From assembly GCA_963766375.1 (NCBI GenBank), contig CAVXZG010000013.1, forward strand, positions 147,106 to 211,105: a stretch of 64,000 nucleotides of DNA. The letters are read 5' to 3'. Shown in pieces: positions 1-9,660 of this stretch (its first letter is position 1; the number at the start of each line of letters is the position of its first letter). The notes beneath the pieces are model-generated. The model ran no database searches. It was not told where the DNA came from and saw only the letters and a list, made by a program, of their open reading frames with translations. This DNA is from AC-32 sp963766375 (GTDB lineage Bacteria; Actinomycetota; Thermoleophilia; Gaiellales; Gaiellaceae). Made by a program: the position numbers and the translations under genes.

Positions 1-2
1 CC

Positions 3-512
3 GGGGACGCCGCAGCAGCCGAGGCCGACCTGCGGCGGGACGACGCGACCCTCGCCGCGCTCGGCGAGCGCTACCTTCGGCCGGTCGTGTTGGCAACGCT
101 TGCCCAGGCGGTCTACGTCCAGGACGAGCACCTGGAGGCCGACGAGCTCGCGGTGACCGCGAGCCAGCTCGCAGCCGAAGACGATGTCGAGGCCCAGGCG
201 CTCTGGCGTTTGGTGCGGGCAAAGGTGCTCTCGCAGCGGGGTGACCGTCCCGAGGCCGAGCGACTGGCACGGGAGGCAGTCCTTGCGCTCGGCGACTCCG
301 ACGCACCGCTGATCCGGGTTGAAACGTTGGTCGATCTCGCCGAGGTCCTGAGGGAAGATCAGCCGGTGGAGGCTCGGGCTGCTCTTCACCACGCCCTCGA
401 GCTGTGCCGGCTGAAGCACATGACGGTGCCGACAGCCCGCGTAGAGGCGTTGCTCGGCGCTCTTGCCAAAGACGCGGAGCCGACCCCGCCCACCGCGCTG
501 ACCGGCAGCTAG
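3..512 (+). CDS. C-terminal part of a TPR/adenylate-cyclase-type regulator (5' truncated)
   Basis: The frame is open from the window edge to a TAG at 510-512, so the N-terminus lies outside; 169 residues are visible. They are Ala/Leu/Glu-rich helical repeats with TPR-like spacing (AERLAREAVLAL, ETLVDLAEVL, EARAALHHALELCR). This matches the C-terminal repeat region of large cyclase-ATPase-TPR proteins of Actinobacteria, and the next gene is a complete member of that group, so this looks like a tandem paralogue. The GTG at 87 is internal to the open frame and is probably not the start. No catalytic domain is visible, so the family call rests on the repeats and on the neighbour. Confidence 0.6.
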   Translation, partial: GDAAAAEADLRRDDATLAALGERYLRPVVLATLAQAVYVQDEHLEADELAVTASQLAAEDDVEAQALWRLVRAKVLSQRGDRPEAERLAREAVLALGDSDAPLIRVETLVDLAEVLREDQPVEARAALHHALELCRLKHMTVPTARVEALLGALAKDAEPTPPTALTGS

Positions 513-568
513 CGCAGCCTGGTCAGCCCGCCGGCCCCTCGCCGGCTGAATTTCCCCTGCACTAGGCC

Positions 569-582
569 TACACTCGACGGTG
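569..582 (+). promoter_or_regulatory. -10 element giving a probable leaderless start
   Basis: TACACT at 569-574 is followed by exactly 7 nt and then the GTG start at 582, with no Shine-Dalgarno sequence between. The first base of the start codon falls where the transcript would begin. The same spacing recurs before many genes of this window. Confidence 0.55.
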
Positions 583-3500
583 TGATCGTTTGCCCTAGCT
601 GCGGGAAGGAGAACCCCGAGGAGGCGCGGTTCTGCCTCGCCTGCGGATCGCCGGTCGCGGAAGCTCCCGCGCCGCCCGCCCCCGCGGGACCGAGCGAGGA
701 GCGCAAGCTCGTTACGGTTCTCTTCGTCGACGTCGTCGGCTCGACCGCCCGTGCCGAGCAGCTCGACCCCGAGGACGTGAAGTCGATGCTGGCGCCGTAC
801 CATGCCCGCGCCGGGGCCGAGCTCGAGCGCTTCGGAGGCCGGGTCGAGAAGTTCGTCGGCGACGCCGTGCTCGCGATCTTCGGGGCGCCCATCGCCTACG
901 AGGACGATCCCGAGCGCGCCGTGCGTGCGGCGCTGGCGATCAAAGAGGGCGTCGCCGACCTCAACGCGCAGGATGCGTGGCTCGACCTCCACATCCGGAT
1001 CGGGGTCCATACGGGCGAGGCGCTCGTGATGCTCGACGCCAGACCGGACCAGGGCGAGTGGACCGCAGCCGGCGACGTGATGAACACGGCGGCGCGCCTC
1101 CAGAGCTCCGCGCCGACCGACGGGATCCTCGTCGGCCAGGAGACCTACAACGCCACGCGTGGAGTGATCGAGTACCGAGATCACGAGCCGATCGCAGCGA
1201 AGGGCAAGGCGGACCCGGTCCAGGTCTGGGAGGTCGTCGGCGTACTGGAGGGGCGCAACGTCGCAGCCGCCGCGGCGCCTCTGGTCGGTCGCGAGCGCGA
1301 GCTCGAGCAGATCTGGGGAGTCTGGGAGCGGATCGAACAGGCTCGCCGCCCGGGACTCGCCGCGGTCGTCGGCGGGCCCGGAATCGGCAAGAGCCGGCTC
1401 ATCGCCGAGACCGCCGCTCGCCTGGAGGAGCGCTGCGACGTCTTCTGGGGACGGTGCCTCTCCTACGGCGAGGGCATCACCTACTGGCCGATCGTCGAGA
1501 TCTTGAAGCAGGCCGCCAGGATCACCCACGACGACGACGAGACCGCGACCTCGGCCAAGCTCGGCGAGCTCCTGAGCGGCCTCGCGACGGAAGATCGTGA
1601 CGAGCTGCGGACGATGGCGGCCGCGCTTGCGAACCTGATCGGGGTCGCGACGACCCCGGAGGGAACCTACTCGGCGGAGGAGATCGGCCAGGCGGAGCTC
1701 CACTGGGGCATCAGGCGCGTGCTGGAGCTGGTCGCAGCCCGGCGGCCGCTGGTCCTCGTGCTCGAGGACCTTCACTGGGCGGAGCCGACGCTGATCGAGC
1801 TGGTAGCGGCCCTGCTCGAGGGCGGCGAGGGGTCGCCGATGCTGTTGCTCTGCTCGGCCCGCCCCGAGGCGTCCGAGACGTGGCCGGCGTTCTTCGCCGA
1901 CGGCGAAAACCGAAGTACGGTCGAGCTCGAGGCGCTCGGCGCCGGTGCCAGCGAGGCGCTGCTCGCCGAGCTGCTGCGCGAGAAGGGCCTTCCTCCCGAG
2001 GTGGCCGCGCGCGTGCTCGAGAACGCGGGCGGCAACCCGCTCTTCATCGAGGAGACGGTCAGCATGCTCGAGCGACGCTGGCGCGCTCGGCGACGGCGAC
2101 GCCGGGTCGCTCCCCGTGCCGACCAGTCTCCAGGCGCTAATCGGATCGCGCCTCGACCAGCTGACTCCCAGCGGCAAGAGCGTCGCGCAACAGGCGTCCG
2201 TGATCGGGACGGTTTTCTGGCCGGGCGCAGTCGCCCACCTCGGCGCCAACGGCGCCCTCGCTCCCGGCCTCTCCGAGCTCGAGCGTCGCGACCTGGTTCG
2301 TGCGAACCGAAGCTCGACCGTGGCCGGTGAGGACGAGTACGCCTTCAAGCACGTCCTGATCCGCGACGTCGCCTATGGGCGCGTGACGAAGGGCGAGCGC
2401 GCGCGTCTGCATGCCCGCTTCGCCACCTGGACGCAGGGACTGCCGGGCGGCGAGGACGAGCTCGTCGAGATCGTCGCCTACCACCTCGAGCAGGCCTGCC
2501 TCTTCGCCCGTGCCGTCGCGCATCCACCTGAGCCGCCGCCGATCGCCGACGCGGTCGAGGCGCTCATCCGGGCAGCCGAGAAGTCGGAGCGGCGCGAGGG
2601 TCACCGCGAAGCCGAGCGTTTCTACTCTCGCGCCCTCGATGTCGTGGAGGAGCCGGAACGGGAGCTCGAGCTACGGCTCAAGCACTCCAGATCGCTCACC
2701 TCGCTCGGCGAGCTGCGTCGCGCGAGCGAGCAGCTCGTGCGGCTCGCGGACGAGACGCTCGCAGCCGGTCGCATGGACCTGCGCTGCGCCGCCCTGATCG
2801 CGCTCGCGAACATCGATTCCAAGCAGGGGCGCGCGTCCGAGGGGCGCGAGCACATCGTGGAGGCGCAGTCGCTCGCCACCCGGATCGGCGATCCCGTGCT
2901 GGAGATCAGGGCGCGGTACGAGTCTGCGGATCTCCGCGCCTGGTTCGAGGGAGAGGACCGGGAAACGATCGAGGACCTCAAGAGCGGCCTGGCGATCGCC
3001 GAGGAGCTCGACGACCTCGCGCTCCGCATCGAGGGGCACATGCGGCTCGGCTTCCTGCTCTTCAATCTCGGCAAGCTCGGAGAGTCGGAGGAGCACCTCG
3101 AGAGCTGCGCGCGCCTGGCCCGCGACATGGGCAGCCACAGGGACGAGGCGCGGGTGACGTTCCTGCTGGCGGTGGCGAAGCACTACCGCGGTGAGCCGGC
3201 CGAGGCGCGGCGCCTCTCCCTCCAGGCGCTCGACTGGCTCGAACGCACCGCCGACAGCTACTTCCAGGTCCAGAACCTGCGGGCGCTGGCTCTGTACGCG
3301 CTGGCCAAGGACGATTTGGAGGAAGCCGAGGAGAGGCTCAAGGCCGCGGTTCCGCTCGCCCTCGAGTCCGGGGGCTGGCTCGTCCTAGAGATCTACCGGC
3401 TGCTGGTCGAGAGCCTCGTCCGCCAGCACCGAGTGGGGGAGGCGCGGGAGCTGGCGGAGTTTGCCGCGAGAAACGTGCCGGAGGAAGACGTGTACTCCCG

Positions 3501-3819
3501 AGCCGCCCTGCTCCTTGCCGAAGCGAGCGTCGCCGTCGCCGACGGCGACGTGGACGCAGTCCTGGACCGGTATCCGCAGGCGCTGCTCCTACTCGAGGAG
3601 CAGCGCCTGCTGATCGATCTTGCCGAAGGCCGGATCGCCTTCGGGCGCGCGCTTAACCGCTTCGGCCGCGACGAAGAGGCAACGACGCAATTCCACCGAG
3701 CGCACGAGATCCTTGCGCCGATGGGCGCGCGAGCGCTCGTCGAGGAGATCGAGCGGGAGTTGACTGCATTTCCGTCGCCTGCGACCGCTGCTGCACAGCG
3801 GCCAGAGGCGACAGGATGA
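582..3819 (+). CDS. Adenylate/guanylate cyclase-AAA ATPase-TPR regulator (frameshifted)
   Basis: A large regulator, about 1,080 residues when read across the frameshift. The order is: an N-terminal zinc ribbon (CPSCG at residues 4-8, CLACG at 18-22); a class III nucleotide cyclase domain (about 40-220, with LVTVLFVDVVGST and KFVGDAVLAIFG); an ATPase module with Walker A GGPGIGKSR and a Walker-B-like LVLVLEDLHWAEP (about 235-490); then helical TPR-like repeats to the end. The family is thought to make cyclic nucleotide under control of the ATPase/TPR region; the ligand is unknown. The reading frame moves by +1 near 2073, just after FIEETVSMLE; homology resumes at DAGALGDGD in the other frame. 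One extra base explains it. The GTG at 582 is chosen because the zinc ribbon begins there and a -10 element sits 7 nt upstream. Confidence 0.75.
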
Positions 3820-5989
3820 TAGGCGGCCCCCGACGCGGGCACGTTCGCTGCGGCGACGACGAGCGACAGGCAGTCTTGCCCGTGCCGATCGGTTCGGCGC
3901 TCGTCAGGTGGAGGTTGTTCGAGCCTGTCGTGAGCACCCCCGATGGGATGGTGAACGACTCGACGTCCCAGAGCGAGTCCGTTCCGACGTCGAACGGTGC
4001 CGCCGGCGTCGAGTCGCCCTGGAAGATGGCGGGGCCGGCCGCGACGGTGGTCCCGTTCACCATGACGTCCAGGTCGTCGAAGCCGTCTGGCCGTCGGAGA
4101 CGACGAAGTCGAGGCTCGCGCTGCCGACCGGAATAGGGCACGCCCGGAATGGTCTCGTCCCAGCCCTGCGGATCGAACGTGCTCGTCGACGTTCGAGTCG
4201 TTGCCGTTGAACATGACGAAGTTGCGGTCGTTCGACGAGTTGCCGTCGTCGTAGAAGACGATCAGGGCTACGCCGTTGATGTCGGCGTCGGCCTTGGTGA
4301 AGTCGGCCAGGCTGTACGCCCCGTTGCCGGTGACCAGCGAGGTCACGTCGGCGCGGTAGGACTGGCTGTTATCGAAGGGCCAGCAGTTGCTGCTTGCGAA
4401 GCCGATGTTCGTGCCCGTGATCGGGGTGCCGGCGAAGGTCACCGCAGCGTTGGCGGTCGGGTCGGTGGAGTTGGTGGGGCCGTTCCAGAAGAGGAGCGCC
4501 TTCGTCACCGTCCCGCTGACGCCGGCAACGGTGATCGTGCCGGTGCCGTCTCCTCGCATGCCCCCATAGCCGAACTCGGCTACGTCGGTGTTGGAGACGG
4601 TGAGCGGATCTGCCGGCCCTGTCGTGCAGTCGGATCCGGTGCAGGTGATCTGAGCATTGACGTCGGAGCCGCTCTGGGTATTTGTGGTTGTGGAGTCCGT
4701 TGACCGTCGTCGTCTGCGTCGCGGTGCATGTTCCGGAGGAGCTGCAGTCGGCCTGGACGTTGTTCGTCTGGTTCTGACCCGAGTCGTTGCTCTGAGTCGA
4801 GGTCTGGTTGATGGTGAACATGTCGTCGTCATTGTTCGCCTGCTCCGAGCAGCAGCGCACCGGGCCGAACTGCGTCTGCGTAAGGGTGTATGCCGGGCGA
4901 GCGTTCGGGGTGTCGCACGTTCGCAGGAGCCGGAGGCCTGCGCGTGCTCACATGGATTCTCGGACTGAGTCGCCGTGCTCGTTCGAGAGGCCGTGGCTGA
5001 ACTGGTTCACGGTTGCCTGCAAGGCCGCCGCTGGCGGAGCTCTGCGTCTGGGTGACCGGCCCGGCCGGCGTGGTCTGCGAGGCCGTCAGGTAGCTGGTCT
5101 GGGAGAACGCCGAGGTGTTCTGACCCGTGAGCGTTCTCGTACCCGATACTCTGGTTCTGCTCGATGTCGAGCAGCATGTTCGGCCCGCCGGGCGCAGCGT
5201 TCTGCTTCTGCGTGATCGCCCCCGAGCCGGACGCCTTGGACGTGATCGACTGGTCTTGCGTCAGCGGAGTTGCGCGTCGCATGCTCCGCCCGCGGGTCGC
5301 GTTCTTGACGGTGTTGCCGCCGAACTGCGAGTCCTGCTTGATCGAGATCGACTGATGAGCGTCCAGCGTGACGGTTACCGGCATCCCCTTCTTCAGGACG
5401 GCGGTGGAGCCGTCGATCGTGGTCGTCTGGAGGACGCAGGCGGTGTTGCCGTTCGCAACGGTGGAGCCGCCGGTTCGCCTTCTGGATGATCTGAGCGGTC
5501 TGAGAGGCACTCTGCGTCAGTCCGCTCGTCTTGTTCGCAGTCTGGACCACGATCGCCTCGTTGTTCTTGGTCGCGCTCGTCTGGGTGATCGAGCACGACT
5601 GTGAGATCCCTGTGGTCTTGATGCACTTCGCCGTGTTCGTGGCGAGAGGGGCGGCTGCGGTCTGGACGACCGCGCAGCTCGAGCTCGCACACTGGAAGAC
5701 GTTGCTGCCGCCGGTCGAGGCGACCTGGACGACAGGGTGAGAGGTCGAGGTGCAGGTCCAGCCCGCCCCCGGGCACGAAGACCCTGCGTAGTTCCGCAGC
5801 CCGCGCTGGATCACGACGCCTCTTCGGATTGACGTGAATCGAGCGCAGGTACTGCTTGACCGCCGCCTTCGTCGAGAGGTTGACGGCTTGCTTGGCCGGA
5901 GTTCGCGCGGCCCCTGCGCCGACAGATCCCGTCAGCACGGCAACAGCGCACAGCGCTCCGACTATTCCTAGTAGGCGCTTGAACGTCAT
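3820..5989 (-). pseudogene. Secreted Q/N/T-rich repeat protein with an extracellular beta domain, many frameshifts
   Basis: The ATG at 5989 opens a clear signal peptide (MTFKRLLGIVGALCAVAVL, then an Ala/Gly cleavage region). Downstream, coding similarity jumps between frames near 5820, 5490, 5125, 5030, 4990, 4900, 4690 and 4150. Joined together, the pieces form one secreted protein of roughly 700 residues. The first two thirds hold irregular repeats rich in Gln, Asn, Ser and Thr with spaced Cys pairs (SITQTSATKNNE, QTANKTSGLTQSASQTAQ, IEQNQSIGYEN, INQTSTQSNDSGQNQTNN), which look like amyloid or curlin-type repeats. The last third resembles an extracellular beta-sandwich (ALLFWNGPTNSTDP, SYRADVTSLVTGNGAYS, INGVALIVFYDDGNSS). 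No convincing stop is found before the frames run into the 3' end of the convergent regulator gene near 3820. It may be a decaying gene, or a real gene in a badly assembled stretch. The domain assignments are by eye only. Confidence 0.55.
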
Positions 5990-6094
5990 GAACCCTCCTC
6001 TCCCCGGTAAGAAGCGGCAAGCCCCCGCCGCACGAGATCTCCACGCTAAGCGAAAGCGGCCGATGTGTCTAGGGGGCCGCTCGACTGGATCGGA

Positions 6095-6703
6095 TCAGCC
6101 CACGATAGGGGCCCACGCTGGTGCAGCCGCCCACTCCGCAAGCCGCTCGACCGCAGCGGAAAGCTCGGCGGCTTTGAGGTGGAAAGGCTCCGCATAGGGC
6201 ACCTGCTCGACCGCCGCCGCCGGGTTTTGTCCCGCCAGAGCGTCAAGGACGTAGCGGACCGGGAGGCCGTGCGCAACGACGAGAATCATCCTCTCGGGCC
6301 GCGCGAGAATCGTGCGATAGCCGCGCACGTACCGACGGACGGTCTCGGCCCGGCTGTCGCCTCCGCCTGGAGCTGCCTCCTCGGGGCCATGCGCATGCGC
6401 CCAGGCTCGGTACTCGGTCAGCGCCCGTCCCTCGAAGTCGCCGAAGCGGATGTCGTTCAGATCCGGGAGCACGAGCCGCGGAACCTCGCGCCCCTCGAGA
6501 GCGAGGTCGGCGGTCTCCTGCGCGCGCTGGAACTCGGAGGTGACGCACAGGCCCAGGTCGTCCCTTTCGAGGAGCTGACCGAGGCGGCGAGCCTGCTCGC
6601 GCCCGGCCTCGGTGAGGGCGCAGGACGTGCCCGGATCGCCGTTCGTGCGCCCGACGAGCGAGAGCTCGCTCTCGCCGTGCCGTGCGAGAATGATCGCGTT
6701 CAC
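6095..6703 (-). CDS. Histidine phosphatase family protein (phosphoglycerate-mutase-like)
   Basis: A 202-residue cytoplasmic protein with the histidine phosphatase signature LARHGESE near the N-terminus; the His is the phospho-acceptor. Also present are the second Arg motif (TSEFQRAQETA), the catalytic acidic region (FGDFEGRALTEY) and the C-terminal VVAHGLPVRYVLDA, whose His completes the active site. The length fits the CobC/PhoE/GpmB-like branch; the substrate cannot be told from sequence. The GTG at 6703 is preferred over upstream in-frame starts because those would run into the tRNA-Gly gene, and because a TAGCGT -10 element lies exactly 7 nt upstream. It is transcribed divergently from tRNA-Gly. 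Confidence 0.8.
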   Translation of the reverse strand: MNAIILARHGESELSLVGRTNGDPGTSCALTEAGREQARRLGQLLERDDLGLCVTSEFQRAQETADLALEGREVPRLVLPDLNDIRFGDFEGRALTEYRAWAHAHGPEEAAPGGGDSRAETVRRYVRGYRTILARPERMILVVAHGLPVRYVLDALAGQNPAAAVEQVPYAEPFHLKAAELSAAVERLAEWAAAPAWAPIVG

Positions 6704-6716
6704 GGCCGGTACGCTA
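6704..6716. promoter_or_regulatory. Overlapping divergent -10 elements (phosphatase gene and tRNA-Gly)
   Basis: The 7-bp string TACGCTA at 6710-6716 reads TAGCGT on the minus strand, 7 nt before the phosphatase GTG, and TACGCT on the plus strand, 11 nt before the tRNA-Gly gene. One short AT-containing core may therefore serve both directions. Confidence 0.4.
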
Positions 6717-6726
6717 CGGCCTCGCC

Positions 6727-6797
6727 GCGGGCGTAGCTCAATGGTAGAGCCCCAGCCTTCCAAGCTGGTTATGCGGGTTCGATCCCCGCCGCCCGCT
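6727..6797 (+). tRNA. tRNA-Gly (TCC)
   Basis: A 71-nt cloverleaf: acceptor GCGGGCG/CGCCCGC with discriminator T, D stem GCTC/GAGC, anticodon stem CCAGC/GCTGG around the loop CTTCCAA (anticodon TCC), and T arm GCGGG-TTCGATC-CCCGC. All loops have normal size. Confidence 0.93.
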
Positions 6798-6843
6798 CTC
6801 GCAGCCGGGCTAGACCGTCCGACGCCTCCGCGATCCTGGGCGG

Positions 6844-7905
6844 GTGATTCCGGAGCGTCTCGTCCGCTTCCGGCTGCGGACCGTGCTGTCGCTGCTCGCG
6901 ACGATCATCGCGGTCGCGGTCCTCCTCGAGGTGATCTGGATCGCACGCCACGTCCTGACGTGGATCCTGATCTCGCTGTTCCTCGCCGTCGCGCTCAACC
7001 CGGCGGTGGGCTGGCTCCAGCGGCACGGGGTCAAGCGCCGCGGGGCCGCGGCGGCCGTCACGTTCCTGCTCGCGCTCGCGTTCCTGGCCGCGATCGGCTT
7101 CGCCTTCGTTCCGACCCTCGTGAACCAGGTCAACGACTTCGTCCAGAAGCTGCCCGACTACGCGCACGACATCACGCACGGGCGTGGCCGGTTGGGCTTC
7201 CTCGAGACGAAGTACCACATCCAGGAGCGGATCGAGGCCGCCGTGAAGAACGGGGGAACCGCGAAGGTGCTGGGCTTCTCAGGGGTGGCGCTCTCGGTCG
7301 CCAAGGGCGTGGTCTCGATCGTCGTCGCCACGCTGACGATCACGTTCATGACGTTCTTCATGCTCCTCGAAGGGCCGACCTGGGTCGAGCGTTTCTTCGG
7401 CCTCATGCCCGAACGCTCGCAGGCGCGCTGGCGCAAGAACGCCGACGCGATCTACCGCACGGTCGGCGGCTATGTCACGGGCAACCTGTTGATCAGCCTG
7501 ATCGCCGGGACCCTGACCACACTCGTCCTGCTGATCATGGGGGTCCCGTACGCGGTCGCGCTCGGCTTGATCGTGGCGATCCTCGACCTGATCCCGCTGG
7601 CGGGCGCGACCATCGCCGCGATCCTGATCGGGACCGTCGCCTTCCTCCACTCGATCCCGGCGGGGATCGTGGTCGTGGTCTTCTTCGTGGTCTACCAGCA
7701 GGTCGAGAACCACCTCCTCCAGCCGATCGTCTACGGGCGCACGGTTCAGCTCTCGCCGCTGACCGTGCTGGTCTCGATCCTCATCGGCGCCGAGCTGGCC
7801 GGAGTCCTTGGCGCGCTGGCAGCGATCCCGGTCGCAGGCGCGATTCAGGTGCTCATCCTGGACTGGCTGCACCACAGGCACGAACGAGCTGCCGCGGCGC
7901 TCTAG
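6844..7905 (+). CDS. AI-2E family transporter (PerM-like membrane protein)
   Basis: A 353-residue polytopic membrane protein. Paired hydrophobic helices lie near the N-terminus (LLATIIAVAVLLEVIWIA, LISLFLAVALNPAVGWL); a soluble amphipathic segment follows (about 100-150), then further helices. The family-typical C-terminal region is seen: GYVTGNLLISLIAGTLT, LDLIPLAGATIAAILI and ENHLLQPIVYGR, ending ALAAIPVAGAIQVLI. Members have been linked to autoinducer-2 export or Na+/H+ exchange; the substrate here is unknown. GTG at 6844 is the first start after tRNA-Gly, and no good SD is seen. Confidence 0.85.
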   Translation: MIPERLVRFRLRTVLSLLATIIAVAVLLEVIWIARHVLTWILISLFLAVALNPAVGWLQRHGVKRRGAAAAVTFLLALAFLAAIGFAFVPTLVNQVNDFVQKLPDYAHDITHGRGRLGFLETKYHIQERIEAAVKNGGTAKVLGFSGVALSVAKGVVSIVVATLTITFMTFFMLLEGPTWVERFFGLMPERSQARWRKNADAIYRTVGGYVTGNLLISLIAGTLTTLVLLIMGVPYAVALGLIVAILDLIPLAGATIAAILIGTVAFLHSIPAGIVVVVFFVVYQQVENHLLQPIVYGRTVQLSPLTVLVSILIGAELAGVLGALAAIPVAGAIQVLILDWLHHRHERAAAAL

Positions 7906-7975
7906 CTAGCTAGGCCACCGGACCTACCCCTTTTGGTTGATTTAGCCCCCGCTCGGCGCTGCCGAAGCTCCTCAG

Positions 7976-8512
7976 GTGGCAGCAAATGTGCGCACACTCG
8001 CCGGCCTGGCCGTGATCCTCGTGTCGCTGGCCGCCCCGTCGGCGGGTTCGGCCGATTCTCGCGGAACGATGGCGCCTGCGACCCAGCTCCAGACGGCGTT
8101 GCTCGACCAGGTGAACGCGCTCCGTACGGCCCACGGCCTGACGCGTCTGCGCCTCTCAGCCAAGTTGACCGCTGCCGCCAACGCCCACTCCACGGAGATG
8201 GCGCGGCTCGGCTACTTCAGCCACAACTCCGCCAACGGCGCCTCGTTCTCCTCGCGGATCGGGCAGTTCTACCCACTGCGCGGCTTCCATAGCTGGACGG
8301 TGGGCGAGAACCTGGTCTGGGGCGCACCCGAGATCGGCGCACTCCGCGCGTTCAAGCTCTGGCTCGGCAGCCCGCCCCACAGGGCCAACCTGCTGTCGTC
8401 GCGCTGGCGGGAGATCGGCATCGTCGCGATGCACTCCACGCGCGCACCGGGCCTCTACGGCGGCAGACCTGCCACGGTCGTCACCGCCGACTTCGGCGCC
8501 CGCAGCCGTTAG
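7976..8512 (+). CDS. Secreted CAP/SCP-domain protein
   Basis: A 178-residue protein with an N-terminal signal peptide (LAGLAVILVSLAAPSAGSA) and one CAP (SCP/PR-1) domain. The family motifs are visible: LLDQVNALRTAHGLTRL, the His of NAHSTEMARLGYFSH, the VGENLVWG motif and the His of WLGSPPHRANLL. Bacterial CAP proteins are exported and have poorly defined roles in the envelope. It sits alone between the transporter and tRNA-Arg; GTG is the start. Confidence 0.85.
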   Translation: MAANVRTLAGLAVILVSLAAPSAGSADSRGTMAPATQLQTALLDQVNALRTAHGLTRLRLSAKLTAAANAHSTEMARLGYFSHNSANGASFSSRIGQFYPLRGFHSWTVGENLVWGAPEIGALRAFKLWLGSPPHRANLLSSRWREIGIVAMHSTRAPGLYGGRPATVVTADFGARSR

Positions 8513-8545
8513 CGGCCCACAACCGCGGTACCCTTTCGGTTTAGG

Positions 8546-8617
8546 GCGCCTGTAGCTCAGCGGAAGAGCAACGGCCTTCTAAGCCGTCGGTCGGAGGTTC
8601 GAATCCTCCCAGGCGCA
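8546..8617 (+). tRNA. tRNA-Arg (TCT)
   Basis: A 72-nt cloverleaf: acceptor GCGCCTG/CAGGCGC with discriminator A, anticodon stem ACGGC/GCCGT around CTTCTAA (anticodon TCT), T arm GGAGG-TTCGAAT-CCTCC. A TACCCT -10-like element lies just upstream. Confidence 0.93.
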
Positions 8618-8643
8618 TAGCCACTCGTCGATACGGTTGCTGT

Positions 8644-9546
8644 GTGCGCGTGCGCAAGCTCGGGCCCCTCGAGGTAAGCGTCGTTGGCCTCGGCTGCAAC
8701 AGCTTCGGCCGTCGCCTCGACGAGGCCGGGACGAAGGCGGTCGTCGACGCCGCGCTCGACGTCGGCGTTACGTTCTTCGACACCGCCGACCGCTACGGCG
8801 GGCAGGGTGGCAGCGAGAGCCTGCTCGGCAAGGTCCTTCGCGGGCGCCGCGACCGAGTCGTGCTCGCGACCAAGTTCGGCATGACGATGGGGGACGGCGT
8901 CGAGCGCCGCGGCAGGCGGGAGTACCTGAGGCGCTCGATCGAAGGCTCGCTACGGCGCCTGCAGACCGACTACGTCGACCTCTACCAGCACCACGAGGAG
9001 GATCCCGACACGCCACTCGAGGAGACGTTCGCGGCGCTCGACGAGCTCGTCGCCGAGGGAAAGATCCTCGCCTACGGCACGTCGAACTACAAGCCCGAGA
9101 CGCTCGAACGCGCCAGGTCGATCGCCGGCCCAGCGTACGTGTCGGAGCAGAGCGAGTACTCGTGGCTCGATCGCCGGGCCGAGGCAGACCTGCTGCCGAC
9201 CTGTGAGCGGCTCGGCCTGTGCTTCATCCCGCACTCGCCGATCGGCAGCGGCCTCCTGACCGGCAAGATCCGCCGCGAGCGGCCACCGGCCGAAGGAACA
9301 CGTCTGCACGGCCATGACATCCCGGAGCACGAACTCGAGCTCGTCGAGAAGCTGACGGCCTGGGTCGAGGCGCACGGCGTCTCCCTGCTCGAAGTTGCCA
9401 TCGGCGGCCTCGCGGCCGTCTCGCCGGTGGCGACGGTCATCCCAGGAGCGACCAAACCCGAACAGGTGCGTGCCAACGCCGCGGCAGGCGGGTGGGTGCC
9501 GACGGAGGAAGAACTCACAGAGCTGAGAGCAGTCCAAGTCGCCTAG
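8644..9546 (+). CDS. Aldo/keto reductase
   Basis: A 300-residue NAD(P)H-dependent oxidoreductase with a TIM-barrel fold. It shows the N-terminal VVGLGCNSFG, the catalytic Asp/Tyr region FFDTADRYGGQGGSE, the Lys of VVLATKFGM, and the QHHEEDPDTP/YGTSNYKPE motifs of the yeast-potassium-channel-beta/AKR12-13-like branch. The C-terminal VIPGATKPEQVRANAAA binds the cofactor phosphate. Physiological substrate unknown. GTG at 8644 lies 6 nt after TACGGT (8632-8637) and there is no SD, so it is probably leaderless. It is followed by a gene remnant and a cupin gene on the same strand. Confidence 0.85.
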   Translation: MRVRKLGPLEVSVVGLGCNSFGRRLDEAGTKAVVDAALDVGVTFFDTADRYGGQGGSESLLGKVLRGRRDRVVLATKFGMTMGDGVERRGRREYLRRSIEGSLRRLQTDYVDLYQHHEEDPDTPLEETFAALDELVAEGKILAYGTSNYKPETLERARSIAGPAYVSEQSEYSWLDRRAEADLLPTCERLGLCFIPHSPIGSGLLTGKIRRERPPAEGTRLHGHDIPEHELELVEKLTAWVEAHGVSLLEVAIGGLAAVSPVATVIPGATKPEQVRANAAAGGWVPTEEELTELRAVQVA

Positions 9547-9584
9547 GAGAAGGCGGGCGCCAGGCGCCGCGAAAGGGGTTGATC

Positions 9585-9659
9585 GTGGCTGGCAAGCTGC
9601 AGGGCAAGCGCGTGGCGTTCCTCGCCACCGACATGGTCGACCTGACTATTGGAGGTTGA
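9585..9659 (+). pseudogene. N-terminal stub of a DJ-1/PfpI-type gene
   Basis: A 24-codon frame starts at GTG 9585 after a purine-rich SD-like GAAAGGGG and stops at 9657-9659. It reads VAGKLQGKRVAFLATDMV and then six unrelated residues. This matches the usual first residues of DJ-1/PfpI class I glutamine-amidotransferase-like proteins (LQGKRVAFLATDG...). The catalytic Cys region and the rest of the ~180-residue domain are absent; the cupin gene's SD begins where it breaks off. It looks like the left end of a deletion. The match is recognised from memory of the family and is short. Confidence 0.5.
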
Positions 9660-9660
9660 G

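Noticed and set aside
3393..3820. Continuation of the secreted Q/N-rich gene into the regulator's 3' end
   Set aside because: One minus-strand frame stays open to 3393, but it only mirrors the TPR coding sequence and loses the compositional style of the secreted protein.
9649..9660. TTG 9649 as the cupin start
   Set aside because: It overlaps the gene's own GGAGG SD; ATG 9661 at 5-nt spacing is better.
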